The position numbers were made by a program, and so were the translations under genes. From the NCBI RefSeq assembly GCF_003859805.1, contig NZ_RQZG01000008.1:124001-188000 (forward strand): a DNA stretch of 64,000 nt. Direction: 5' to 3'. The DNA comes from Arachnia propionica (GTDB lineage Bacteria; Actinomycetota; Actinomycetes; Propionibacteriales; Propionibacteriaceae). Shown here one piece after another: positions 19,022-27,475 of this stretch (position 1 is its first letter; every line of letters begins with the position of its first letter). Under the pieces are notes generated by a model. It was not told the DNA's origin. It was given only the letters and a program-made list of their open reading frames with translations, and made no database searches.

Positions 19022-20341
19022 TCATGTGGTGATCAGACGACGTGCGAACGCTGCCGCTCCATTGGCGGTTCCCTGCCGGTGCGGCGAGACGGTGAGTCCC
19101 GGCAGCACCTCGGACCGGGCGCGAACGACACATCCCATGTCGGTCCAGCCGCCGGAGAGTCGGGACGCCACCGCCGGGGGCAGCTTCTCGTGGATGATCC
19201 CCAGCAGACGCCGGATCTCGTCGTTGCCGTGCTCCAGGGTGGCCAGGAAGAGCTCCTGCGGGGTCACGCCGTCGCTCACGATCCGGATGTGCAACTCACC
19301 GTCGTCGTTGCGGGCCCCGGAGATCTCCACGGCCCCGGTCGGGAGTCCGGACCCGTCCAGCTCGAGCACCGCCCGGTCAAGCCGTTCCCGGCCTGCGGCA
19401 TCGGTGATCCCGATCAGCTGCAGCACCCGTCGCAGCAGGAGCCCGCTCTTGACCCCGGCGACGAGAACGCTCCGGCCCGGCAGCACATGGGGCACGCAGT
19501 TGATCAGCGCCCTCCCCAGGTGCTGCCTGGCCCGGAAGTCGAGGGGGCTCTCCAGGACCCGGAGCAGCACCTCGGCGGTGCCGAACGAGACCAACCAGGT
19601 GTCGGGCTCCAGCCCGAGACCGGCCGCAGCGACCAGATGGTCGTGACCGGCGACGGTGACCCGGGCGTCATGGAAACAAGGAGGGAGCCAGGAGCTCCGG
19701 GTCACCCCGAGCAGTTCCCCCGCCACCAGCCGCGGTGGGATGAACGCCGGGGTGAGCCCCAGCCAGGTGAGGAGTTCCGCCCACGGAGCCCCGGTTCCCT
19801 GATCGATGAGCCCGGTCCGGGCGATGAGCGACGGTTCCGCCACGAGGGGACACCCGAGTCGGGTGGCCACCCACTCCGGCAGCGAGGCCCAGGTGGTTCC
19901 GGCCGGTGAGATGTCGTGGTCGCGCAGCCAGGCGAGCTTCGCCGCCGTGACCTGCACCCCCCACGGGAGCCCCGTGTGTCCCGCACACTCCTCGCGGAGT
20001 GTGCGGGGCAGTTCCGCCACCTGCTGCGCACCACGTGGATCGAACCATGCCATTCCCGGTGTCCGGGGCCGCCCCTTCGCCATGACGAATCCCGTCTCAC
20101 CCATGCCGGCCAACGCGATGGCCGCCACGTGGGCATCGTCGGGAAGCAGCTCCGCCGCCTGGCGGAACAGCTCGGCGACGGCGTTCCCGAGGTCCTCGGG
20201 ATGGAGGTCGGTCCTGCCCCGGCCCCCCGTGCGCCACGGGGTCGGGACCCGGGTCTCGGCCACGGGGTGGGCGTCCTCGTCCTCGACGACCATCTTCAGG
20301 AAGGTGCTGCCGAGATCGACACCGGCCACCAGGTGGGACAT
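19022..20341 (-). CDS. FGGY-family carbohydrate kinase
   Basis: ATP-dependent sugar kinase of the xylulokinase/gluconokinase superfamily, about 439 aa. It has the N-terminal phosphate-1 motif AGVDLGSTFLKMVV, the central GHDHLVAAAGLG segment of the FGGY domain, and the C-terminal adenosine-type glycines SRLSGGWTDMG. It probably phosphorylates the ketose made by the upstream polyol dehydrogenase; whether a pentulose or hexulose cannot be said. ATG 20341 (MSHLVAGVDLGS) is preferred over an upstream GTG at 20359, which overlaps the binding-protein stop. It appears intact, unlike most neighbours. Confidence 0.86.
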   Translation of the reverse strand: MSHLVAGVDLGSTFLKMVVEDEDAHPVAETRVPTPWRTGGRGRTDLHPEDLGNAVAELFRQAAELLPDDAHVAAIALAGMGETGFVMAKGRPRTPGMAWFDPRGAQQVAELPRTLREECAGHTGLPWGVQVTAAKLAWLRDHDISPAGTTWASLPEWVATRLGCPLVAEPSLIARTGLIDQGTGAPWAELLTWLGLTPAFIPPRLVAGELLGVTRSSWLPPCFHDARVTVAGHDHLVAAAGLGLEPDTWLVSFGTAEVLLRVLESPLDFRARQHLGRALINCVPHVLPGRSVLVAGVKSGLLLRRVLQLIGITDAAGRERLDRAVLELDGSGLPTGAVEISGARNDDGELHIRIVSDGVTPQELFLATLEHGNDEIRRLLGIIHEKLPPAVASRLSGGWTDMGCVVRARSEVLPGLTVSPHRQGTANGAAAFARRLITT

Positions 20342-20349
20342 GGCATCGC

Positions 20350-21349
20350 TCACGAACACTCGGAGGCGTACAGGGCCTGCTGGCCCTCCTCCGTCTCCAG
20401 GGTCTCCGGGGTGATGATGGTGAAGCCCGTCTGGATCTTCTTCTCGGTCGCCTCCCCCTTGATCGCGGCGAGCGCCTGCCGGACACCCTGCTGTCCGATG
20501 TCGTACGGCTGCTGGGCGATGATCGCCTGGAGCGTGCCGTCCCTGAGGGCCTCCACCTGGACCGGACCCGCGTCGAAGCCGACGACCTGGACCTGCCCCT
20601 TCACCCCGGCCTGCTCGATACCGGTCGCGGCACCTCGGCGCTGAACAGGTTCGTGGCGAACACGGCCTTGAGATCCGGGTGCTTCTGCAGTGTCGCGGTC
20701 ACGATGTTCGCGGCCTCAGCGGGCTGGTTCTTCGCGTACTGCACCCCGACGTACTCGTACGTGCCGTCCTTCGCCGCGGCCTCCTCGAAGCCCTTGACCC
20801 GGTCGTCACTGGTGGAGATGCCCGGCTGGTTGTCGATCACCAGCACCTTCCCGCCTCCCGGGACGAGCTGTTGGATGGCCGTGAACGCCGCGGCCCCACC
20901 GCCGATGTTGTCGGATGCGATCTCGGAGACCGCGAACGACGGGTCCTCCACCGTGGTGTCCACCAGCACCACCTTGGAGTCCTTCGCGGCCTCCTCCAGC
21001 GGACGTTGGAGGGCGCTGACGTCGTTGGGTGCGATGAGGATGGCCGATGGTCTGGTGGCGGCCACGGAGGCCACGATGGGTTGCTGCAGCGCCGGGTCCC
21101 ATTTCTGCGGACCCTGGACCGAGACCTCGGCCCCGAGCTCGGCAGCGGTATCCCTGACCCCACACTCCATGGAGATGTAGAAGTTGTCACCGATCACCCC
21201 TGGATGAAGGTGATGGTGGGCCTTCCTCCACCGGAGCCCGTACCGTCGCCGGAGTTGCCCGCACCACTCTGGTTCCCGGTCGTGCAGGCCGCCATGCCGG
21301 TGGCCACGAGCAGCGCCGCGCTGACGAGAACGACTCTGTTCCTGCGCAT
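20350..21349 (-). pseudogene. Sugar ABC transporter periplasmic-type binding lipoprotein, two frameshifts
   Basis: RbsB-like solute-binding lipoprotein read in three frames. From ATG 21349 a lipoprotein signal peptide (lipobox near GMAAC) and a Gly/Ser linker lead to PTITFIQG, where the frame closes because a GGGG run (around 21197) lacks one G. The next segment (VIGDNFYISMECG to FATNLFSAE) carries the sugar-binding lobe and closes near 20620-20635 for lack of one base. The third segment (from 20604, KGQVQVVGFDAGP to the end) is the C-terminal lobe. Two separate single-base losses argue for true decay. Confidence 0.82.
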
Positions 21350-21350
21350 C

Positions 21351-22557
21351 TCACTTTTCCTTTCGGTTGGTTGACAGGAGCCTTGCGAGCAGGCCCCGCT
21401 GGTCCTGACCGCGACTCGCGGCGGCGCGTCGCTGCTGGCCGAGGTAGACCGCAGCGACCAGGAAGGCGCCGACCACCACCTGCTGCCAGTACGGCTGCAC
21501 GCCCAGGATGACGAAGCCGTTGCGGAGGGTGGCAGGGATCAGCAGACCGATCACGGTGCCGAAGACGGTCCCGAAGCCGCCGAAGAGGCTGGTACCGCCG
21601 ATCACCACACCTGCGATGACATCGAGATTGGTGAGGCTGTGACCGGCGATCGTGGTGGAACGGTAGAAGGCCAGGTTCAACAGTCCGGCCACCCCTGCCA
21701 GGAAACCGGCGAACATGTAGACCTTGATGAGTTGCCGATCGACGTTGATGCCGACGCGACGTCCTGCCTCCGGGTTGGAGCCGATGGCCTCGGTGTGGAG
21801 ACCGAACCGGGTGTGTCGTAGCAGCACGATGCCGACGGTGACGACGACGGCGGCGATGATGACCAGCACCGGTACGCCCAGCACCCTGCCGAAACCGATG
21901 CTGCGGACCAGGACCTCCGGCATCGAATGACTGATGAGGACGACCCCGACCCCCTTGTCACGGATCCGACGGATGAGGTCGAGAACTCCCTTGGTCTGCA
22001 CCACCCCGAGAGCCGCGGTCGGTTCGTCGAGGAAGATCACCTTGCTGGCCCACGCGGCGGCGCGGGCCACCGCGATGGCCTGGCGCTGTCCGCCGGACAT
22101 CCCGGCGACGGGTTTCCCGAAGTCCCGGACCGTCGCGCCCAGATCCTCGAAGGCCTCGATTCCCTGCTGTCGCATGACGGAGCGCTGCATGAAACCGAGA
22201 CGTCCGAGCCAGCCGCGTCGCATCACCTCCCGGCCGAGGAACATGTTCTCGACGGGATTCAGGTGATTGGCCAGGGCGAGATCCTGGAAGACGGTCTCGA
22301 CACCGCGCTCCCGCGCCTGGGTCGGGTTCGCGAGGGTGATGGGGAGCCCCTCGAAGAGGAGGGTTCCCGCATCGGGCGCATCGGCACCTGCCAGGATGCG
22401 CACCAGGGTGGACTTGCCCGCCCCGTTGTCACCGATGAGGGCGGAGACCTCCCCGGGGCGGACGTCGAAGTCGGCCCTCTGCAGGGCGGCGACGTTGCCG
22501 AACGTCCGCACGATCCCCAGGGCCTCGTAGAACCGGTTCGGTTGCTGTACTGGTCAT
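21351..22557 (-). pseudogene. Sugar ABC transporter ATPase fused by deletion to the permease C-terminal half
   Basis: Starts at ATG 22557 after an ideal AAGGAGG site, overlapping the lacI stop as ATGA. About 11 codons in, near 22530, the frame must shift by one to enter the ATPase (RTFGNVAALQRADF). Walker A GDNGAGKST, signature MSGGQRQ and Walker B VIFLDEP are present, but at ISHSMPEVL the sequence jumps in frame to the second half of an RbsC/FrcC-type permease (GFGRVLGVPVLVIIAA... VVIGGTSLFGG). The end of the ATPase and the first ~180 residues of the permease (roughly 0.7 kb in all, by family lengths) are missing at a junction near 21905-21915. It cannot be a normal transporter. Confidence 0.85.
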
Positions 22558-23585
22558 GATCCTCCTTGATCCGACGTGAGGGCGGGGGACAGTTCGCCCG
22601 ATCCCCGGGGGATCAGACGACACGGGACGTGCTGGATGCCGCCGCCTCGCGGTGTCAGACCCTGCATGCGGGGCAGGAGCGCGGCCACGGCGGCCTCGCC
22701 GATGGCGGTGGCACTGTGGTCGATCACGGTGATGGCGGGGGAGAGGCTCCCGGCCAGGGGGAAGTCGCCGTAGGAGATCACGGCGATGTCGGTGCGGTGG
22801 AACTGGTGCAGCACCGGGACCACGCCCAGGGTCAGCCGTGAGTTGGTGGAGATGATCGCCGTCGGGGGCGCGGGCAGTTGCAGCAGACGGGTGAGTGCGG
22901 GTGGGACGTCGGCCGCCTGGGGCAGGTCACAGCAGATGAGGTCCTCGTCCACGACCAGGCCGTGTTCGGCCATGGCCTGCCGATATCCGTGCTGACGGAG
23001 CCGGGTGGTCTCCATCGCCGGGGTGTCACTGATGACCGCGATCCGGGAGTGGCCGTGCGCGATGAGGTGTTCGGTCGCCCGACGGCTCAGGGCCACGTCG
23101 TCGACCACGACGGACAGGGCCGTCGGCACCTCACCGATCCGGTCGACGAAGACCAGCGGGGTGCGACGCAGTTCAGCGGAGGCCAGGGAGTCCGCGGCCA
23201 GTGGTGCGACGATCATCCCGGCGCATCGTCGTGCGATGAACATCTGGACGGCGTCGAGCTCCCTGACCCGTTCCCGGTTGCTGGAGACGATCAGGCAGGT
23301 GTAGCCGTGTTCGGCGAGACCGCGCTCCACCGCAGCCGCCAGTTCGGCGAAGAAGACGTCCCCGATGGAATCGACCAGCACACCCACGCACCGTTCCACC
23401 CCGAGGCGCAGGGAACGGGCGGCCTCGTCCGGGGTGTAGTTCAGCTCCGTGATGGCGGCGGCCACCAGGGCGCGGGTCTCCGGTGCAACGCTGGGGTGGT
23501 CGTTGAGGACCCGGGAGGCCGTCTTGATGCTGACCCCCGCACGCTGCGCCACGTCCTTCAGCGTGACGGAACCATCGTGGGTCAT
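22554..23585 (-). CDS. LacI-family transcriptional regulator
   Basis: Sugar-responsive repressor of 343 aa. Residues 7-60 are the LacI helix-turn-helix with hinge helix (TLKDVAQRAGVSIKTASRVL, then SLRLGV), followed by a periplasmic-binding-protein-like effector domain. It sits in the middle of the polyol operon, overlapping the upstream remnant and the downstream ATPase by four bases each. Likely target: the paired CATCGTTG-centred palindromes at 25856-25865 and 25895-25908. It is intact although four neighbouring genes are broken. Confidence 0.92.
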   Translation of the reverse strand: MTHDGSVTLKDVAQRAGVSIKTASRVLNDHPSVAPETRALVAAAITELNYTPDEAARSLRLGVERCVGVLVDSIGDVFFAELAAAVERGLAEHGYTCLIVSSNRERVRELDAVQMFIARRCAGMIVAPLAADSLASAELRRTPLVFVDRIGEVPTALSVVVDDVALSRRATEHLIAHGHSRIAVISDTPAMETTRLRQHGYRQAMAEHGLVVDEDLICCDLPQAADVPPALTRLLQLPAPPTAIISTNSRLTLGVVPVLHQFHRTDIAVISYGDFPLAGSLSPAITVIDHSATAIGEAAVAALLPRMQGLTPRGGGIQHVPCRLIPRGSGELSPALTSDQGGS

Positions 23586-23806
23586 GGTGCCTCCGTCGCC
23601 GCTGCGGGGAGTGCCGTGAACACGGTGGTGACCTGATCGGTCACCGGGAGCAGGGCGTCGACGGCGAGGTGGGGGACACGCGGTGGGCCAAGGTCCCAGG
23701 TCGGGGGACGACCGTCGCTGCGGCGGAGGATGGCCTCATCGCGCGTGGACTTGCCGACCCCGGCGGGCCCGGAGATGACGACGGCGTGGTGCACCGGGGT
23801 GCTCAT
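23582..23806 (-). pseudogene. P-loop sugar-kinase remnant
   Basis: A 74-residue frame from ATG 23806 with a clear Walker A (VVISGPAGVGKST) joined after about ten residues to a C-terminal stretch VPHLAVDALLPVTDQVTTVF. The core expected of a gluconokinase- or shikimate-kinase-like protein (about 100 residues) is missing, so this looks like an in-frame internal deletion. It keeps four-base ATGA overlaps with the dehydrogenase upstream and lacI downstream, so it may still be translated and may mainly pass ribosomes along. Confidence 0.55.
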
Positions 23807-25180
23807 GGTGCGAGCCTCGCCACGGCACCTGCGGCACCCGACTCGGTGAGGCTGGCCAGCGCGCAGACGTAGGCCTCGCGCAGCCGCGGATGACCGCCCA
23901 GGTCGTCGAAGACCTCGCTGAACTCGAGGAAGGTGCCCGGAGCCTGTTCGTCGCGCCCGGCCCAACGGCGCAGCTCCTCGGCCCGCCGATCGGTGAGGTC
24001 GGCGACGGTGAGGATGCGGGTGCGCCAGGCCGTCAGCACGAGGGCGGCGATCCCGACCGGGCCGTTCGTGGCGAGCTGGTCCCGGACCACGGGCATCAGG
24101 AACTTCGCGATCCGGTCCGATGAGTCCACCACCTGTCGGGCCAGGGTGTCGGCGAGGTGTGTCCCTCGGAACCGCTCCATCAACTGGTCGCAGTAGTGCT
24201 CGAGGTCTGTCCCCGGAACCGTTCCCAGCGTCGGGACGGCCTCCTCCAACATGTAGCGGCGGATGAACCGTGAGAACCTCTCGTCACGGCAGGTCTCGTG
24301 GACCATCGTGAAACCGGCGAGCAGGCCCAGGTGGCTCATCACCTGGTGGGAGGCGTTGAGCAGACGCAGTTTCATGCGCTCGAACGGTGCGACATCGGGC
24401 ACCAGCTGCGCCCCGACCCGCTCCAGCGGTGGTCGTCCGGCCGGGAAGTGGTCCTCGACCACCCAGTGGATGAACGTCTCCGCGCGCACCGGCCAGGCAT
24501 CGACCAGACCCAGCCGGGCCAACAGGTCAGCGGCGAGCTCCGGGGGCACCACCGGGGTGATCCGGTCCACCATCGAGTTGGGGAAGGCGACGTGCTCGGC
24601 CACCCAGTCGGCCATCCCGGGGTCGTGGCCCCGGGCGAAGCCGGTGAGCGCCCGCCGCGCCGCCTCGCCGTTGCCCTGGATGTTGTCGCAGGACAGCACC
24701 GTGAAGGGGGGGCAGCCCTGCCTCGCGCCGTCGCCGCAGTCCTTCCAGCAGGAACCCCCAGACACTGCGTGGTGGTTGCTCCCCGGCCGTCCGGAGTGCA
24801 TCGGTCAGTTCGTAGCCGCCCTCGGTGATGGTCAGTGAGACGATCCTGACCCCGGGGGAGGCCAGCAGGTCCAGGATCTGCCCGGTGTCCTCGGGGGCGT
24901 GGAGGTGGTCGAGGATGCTGCCGATGACCCGGGTGTGTTCCTGACCGTCGGGATCGACGGTGGTCAGGGAGTAGCGGCAGTCCTGGGCACGGGCACGGCG
25001 AACCGTCTCGGCATCCCCGGGCAGGAGTCCCACGCCGACGATGCCCCAGGTGAGGTCCCCGAGTGCCAGGACGTCGTCGATGAACACCGCCTGGTGGGCC
25101 CGGTGGAATCCACCGACCCCGATGTGGACGATGCCGGGAGTCACGGCCGAGCGGTCGTAGCCGGAGACGTCGAGATCCAT
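23803..25180 (-). pseudogene. Mannitol-dehydrogenase-family polyol oxidoreductase, frameshifted
   Basis: Long-chain polyol dehydrogenase family (mannitol 2-dehydrogenase, mannonate or arabinitol oxidoreductases). From ATG 25180, with an AAGGAGG site, the N-terminal NAD-binding domain reads GIVHIGVGGFHRAHQAVFID and continues to LRRRREAG. The C-terminal domain (PPFTVLSCDNIQGNG, then FPNSMVDRITP with the family's catalytic-region lysine/asparagine segments) lies one frame over. A seven-base C run (G on the plus strand, 24706-24712) would give a continuous protein if it were six. The restored enzyme would be about 460 residues and oxidise a sugar alcohol to a ketose. Confidence 0.83.
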
Positions 25181-25191
25181 GGTTGCCTCCT

Positions 25192-25830
25192 TCAGGACGT
25201 GAGGTCGACGATGAGGTCGGCGTGCTCGCGGGTCGCCTCGACGCGCTCGGCGTTCGCCCGGTCGACCCCCAGCACCCAGGCCGTGGCCCGTTCCTCGGAC
25301 TCCCCACCGGACATGCGCCGGGCGACGAGCCGTCGTACGCGCTCCTCGGCGGGCACGTCCAGGAACCACACCTCGTCCAGATGGGCACGGACCCGGTGCC
25401 ACCCGTGCTCGGTCTCCAGCAGGTACAGCCCCTCGACGATCACCAGGGGAGTCGCACGGGGCACCGGGACCGCGCTGCCCACGGCGGTCTCCAGGCCGCG
25501 GTCGAAGCGGGGTGCGTAGGTGACCTCCTCGTCGGCTGCGGCCAGTCGTGCCAGCAGGGAGACGAACCCTGCGACGTCGAAGGTGTCGACGGCTCCCTTG
25601 CGGCCCCGACGGCCCAGGTCCTCCAGCACCGGGTTGTCCAGGTGGAAACCGTCCATCGGGACGATGACCGCCTGGCCGTGCAGCCGGTCGCGCAGTTGTG
25701 CGCTGAGGGTGGACTTGCCCGATCCGGGGCAGCCGACGATGCCGATCAGACGGCGTTCCCCGGGGGTGAGCAGGCGGCGGGCACGCTCTGCCAGGGAGTC
25801 GAGGTCGGCGGTTGTTCTTCGAGGGGTCAC
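25192..25830 (-). CDS. Uridine-kinase/phosphoribulokinase-like sugar kinase (FrcK-like)
   Basis: P-loop kinase of about 212 aa. Walker A is IGIVGCPGSGKSTLS, the substrate segment VPMDGFHLDN is typical of the nucleoside/fructose kinase-like group, and VIVEGLYLL follows. Such genes accompany frcBCA-type sugar ABC operons. GTG 25830 lies 6 nt after GGAGGT and is preferred over upstream starts to 25881. First gene of the minus-strand operon; the dehydrogenase follows after 11 nt. It appears intact; phosphate acceptor unknown. Confidence 0.8.
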   Translation of the reverse strand: MTPRRTTADLDSLAERARRLLTPGERRLIGIVGCPGSGKSTLSAQLRDRLHGQAVIVPMDGFHLDNPVLEDLGRRGRKGAVDTFDVAGFVSLLARLAAADEEVTYAPRFDRGLETAVGSAVPVPRATPLVIVEGLYLLETEHGWHRVRAHLDEVWFLDVPAEERVRRLVARRMSGGESEERATAWVLGVDRANAERVEATREHADLIVDLTS

Positions 25831-25855
25831 GGCTACCTCCACCATGTGGTCGAAC

Positions 25856-25908
25856 GCATCGTTGCATTCACATGGAGACACCGTAGAATCGTCATGACAT
25901 CGTTGTCA
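25856..25908 (+). promoter_or_regulatory. Divergent promoter region with two LacI-type operators
   Basis: Candidate promoter for the SDR gene: TTGCAT (25862-25867), 16-nt spacer, TAGAAT (25884-25889). Operator 1 GCATCGTTGC (25856-25865) overlaps the -35. Operator 2 TGACATCGTTGTCA (25895-25908) covers the start-site region. Both are palindromic around a central CG, as LacI-family sites are, and share the core CATCGTTG. Confidence 0.6.
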
Positions 25909-25986
25909 AGGGGTCTGCGCGATCTCGGCAACACCCAACCCACGTCGTCAGGGGCGGTGAGGCCCGCGGCGGGAAGGAGAGCAGGC

Positions 25987-26718
25987 ATGGACATCAGGTT
26001 CGACGGCAGGCCGGTGCTGGTCACGGGTGCCACGGGTGGGATCGGCGCGGAGATCGTCCGGCAGCTGGTCGCCGCGGAGGCCGAGGTGATCGCGGCGGGG
26101 CGGAACCGGGAACAGCTCGATGTGATCCGGGCCGAGACCGGGTGCCGGAGCGTGGCCTTCGACCTCACCTCACAGGAGGAGGTCGAGGCGGCGGTGGGTG
26201 ACCTGGAGCTGTGGGGAGTGGTGAACTGCGGTGGTTTCGGCGGCGAGATCGCCACCCCCATGGACACCGACATCGAGGTCTTCGACAAGGTGATGGCCGT
26301 CAATGCCCGGGGGACGCTGCTCGTGACGAAGTACGCCTCGAGGTCCATGATCCGGGCGGGGGTGGGTGGGTCGATCGTCAACGTCTCCAGTCAGGCGTCA
26401 CTGGTGGCGCTGCCGAACCACGTCTCGTACGGCTCGTCGAAGGCCGCCGTGGACAACATCACCCGCGTCAGTGCCCTGGAGCTGGGCAGGTACGGCATCC
26501 GGGTCAACAGTGTCCACCCCACCGTCGTGATGACCGAGATGTCGGCCTTCTACTGGGGACGTCCTGAGATCGGGGACCCGTTCCTGGCGCAAATGCCGCT
26601 CGGGCGGTGGGCCACCCAGGCGGAGGTGGCGGCACCGGTGCTGTTCCTGCTGAGCGATCAGGCCTCGATGATCATGGGTGCACACCTGCCGATCGACGGT
26701 GGCTACACCTGCTGCTGA
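25987..26718 (+). CDS. Short-chain dehydrogenase, L-xylulose-reductase-like
   Basis: NAD(P)-dependent oxidoreductase of 243 aa with the SDR cofactor motif TGATGGIG near residue 15, NCGG in the NNAG position, a catalytic serine in VNVSSQAS and YGSSK as the Y-x-x-x-K pair. The stretch RVNSVHPTVVMTEM closely resembles L-xylulose/dicarbonyl reductases, which interconvert ketoses and polyols, fitting the divergent polyol operon. The start is ATG 25987 after AAGGAGAGC. It is intact and probably shares LacI control. Confidence 0.85.
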   Translation: MDIRFDGRPVLVTGATGGIGAEIVRQLVAAEAEVIAAGRNREQLDVIRAETGCRSVAFDLTSQEEVEAAVGDLELWGVVNCGGFGGEIATPMDTDIEVFDKVMAVNARGTLLVTKYASRSMIRAGVGGSIVNVSSQASLVALPNHVSYGSSKAAVDNITRVSALELGRYGIRVNSVHPTVVMTEMSAFYWGRPEIGDPFLAQMPLGRWATQAEVAAPVLFLLSDQASMIMGAHLPIDGGYTCC

Positions 26719-26732
26719 GCACCGCCTCGCGG

Positions 26733-26805
26733 TCGGGACGACAGGACTCGAACCTGCGGTCTCCTGCTCCCAAAGCAGGCGCGCTAGCCACTACGCTACG
26801 TCCCG
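26733..26805 (-). tRNA. tRNA-Pro (UGG anticodon)
   Basis: Cloverleaf on the minus strand with 7-bp acceptor stem (CGGGACG/CGTCCCG), anticodon loop TTTGGGA inside stem CCTGC/GCAGG, and T-loop GGTTCGAGTCC. 73 nt, no encoded CCA. Confidence 0.95.
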
Positions 26806-26872
26806 GTGCCCTCATCGGGCTCATAGAGTCTAGAACACCTCAGGGGTGATCCACCAACGCACCCGCCCCGGG

Positions 26873-27244
26873 TCAGTGCTCATCGACCCCGAGCACACCC
26901 GTGACCAGGGAGGTGACGAGACTGATCACGAGGCTGCCGAACAGCGCGGACCAGAAACCGTCCACGTGGAAGGGCAGCCCGAACTGCTGGCCCAGCCACG
27001 CGGTGAGCGTGAGCATCGCGGCATTGATGACCAGCAGGAACAGCCCGAGGGTGAGCAGGACCAGACAGCACGACAGGGCTGTCGTGATCGGTCGGACGAC
27101 CGCGTTGACCAGGCCGAGGATCCCCGCGACCACGACCAGGGTGATCACGTACTGCTGATCGCTGTCGGCCGTGATCCGGACACCCGGCACCAACCAGACG
27201 GCCGCTGCCGTCGCGAGGGCACCGGCGATGAGCCGCAGAACCAT
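26873..27244 (-). CDS. Phage-holin-superfamily-IV (YvlD-like) membrane protein
   Basis: Small integral membrane protein of about 123 aa with three to four hydrophobic segments and the family hallmark GLVNAVVRPI followed by a helix and TLGLFLLVINAAMLTL. Despite the Pfam name, these chromosomal proteins are not tied to lysis; the function is unknown. ATG 27244 is 8 nt after GGAGG, better than ATGs at 27250 and 27259. It lies between two tRNA genes with no phage genes nearby. Confidence 0.82.
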   Translation of the reverse strand: MVLRLIAGALATAAAVWLVPGVRITADSDQQYVITLVVVAGILGLVNAVVRPITTALSCCLVLLTLGLFLLVINAAMLTLTAWLGQQFGLPFHVDGFWSALFGSLVISLVTSLVTGVLGVDEH

Positions 27245-27280
27245 CTTCATGACCTCCACGGTAACCGCAGCACGGAAAAG

Positions 27281-27302
27281 GCCCCCACGCTCGTGGGGGC
27301 CG
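27281..27302 (-). terminator. Terminator of tRNA-Gly
   Basis: Ten-bp perfect stem GGCCCCCACG/CGTGGGGGCC followed on the minus strand by TTTT (27277-27280): an intrinsic terminator just after tRNA-Gly. Confidence 0.88.
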
Positions 27303-27307
27303 ATGGA

Positions 27308-27377
27308 GCGGATGACGGGAATCGAACCCGCGTAGCTAGTTTGGAAGACTAGGGCTCTACCATTGAGCTACATCCGC
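27308..27377 (-). tRNA. tRNA-Gly (UCC anticodon)
   Basis: Minus-strand cloverleaf with acceptor stem GCGGATG/CATCCGC, D-arm GCTCAATGGTAGAGC, anticodon loop CTTCCAA in stem CTAGT/ACTAG, and T-loop GGGTTCGATTCCC. About 70 nt, no encoded CCA. Confidence 0.95.
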
Positions 27378-27475
27378 GCAACTCGAGCGAGTCTAGCAGC
27401 AAGTCGTCGGTGTGCCCACTTCGCGGCGGGCGCTAGACTGACGCGCGACCATTTTCAACTTCCAGGAGTCCGCAC

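Noticed and set aside
26873-27244. Phage holin marking a prophage
   Set aside because: The family name is misleading: these are widespread chromosomal membrane proteins, and no other phage gene or attachment-site duplication is seen near the tRNA genes.
26733-27377. Integration sites at the two tRNA genes
   Set aside because: I found no integrase and no duplicated tRNA 3' ends nearby.
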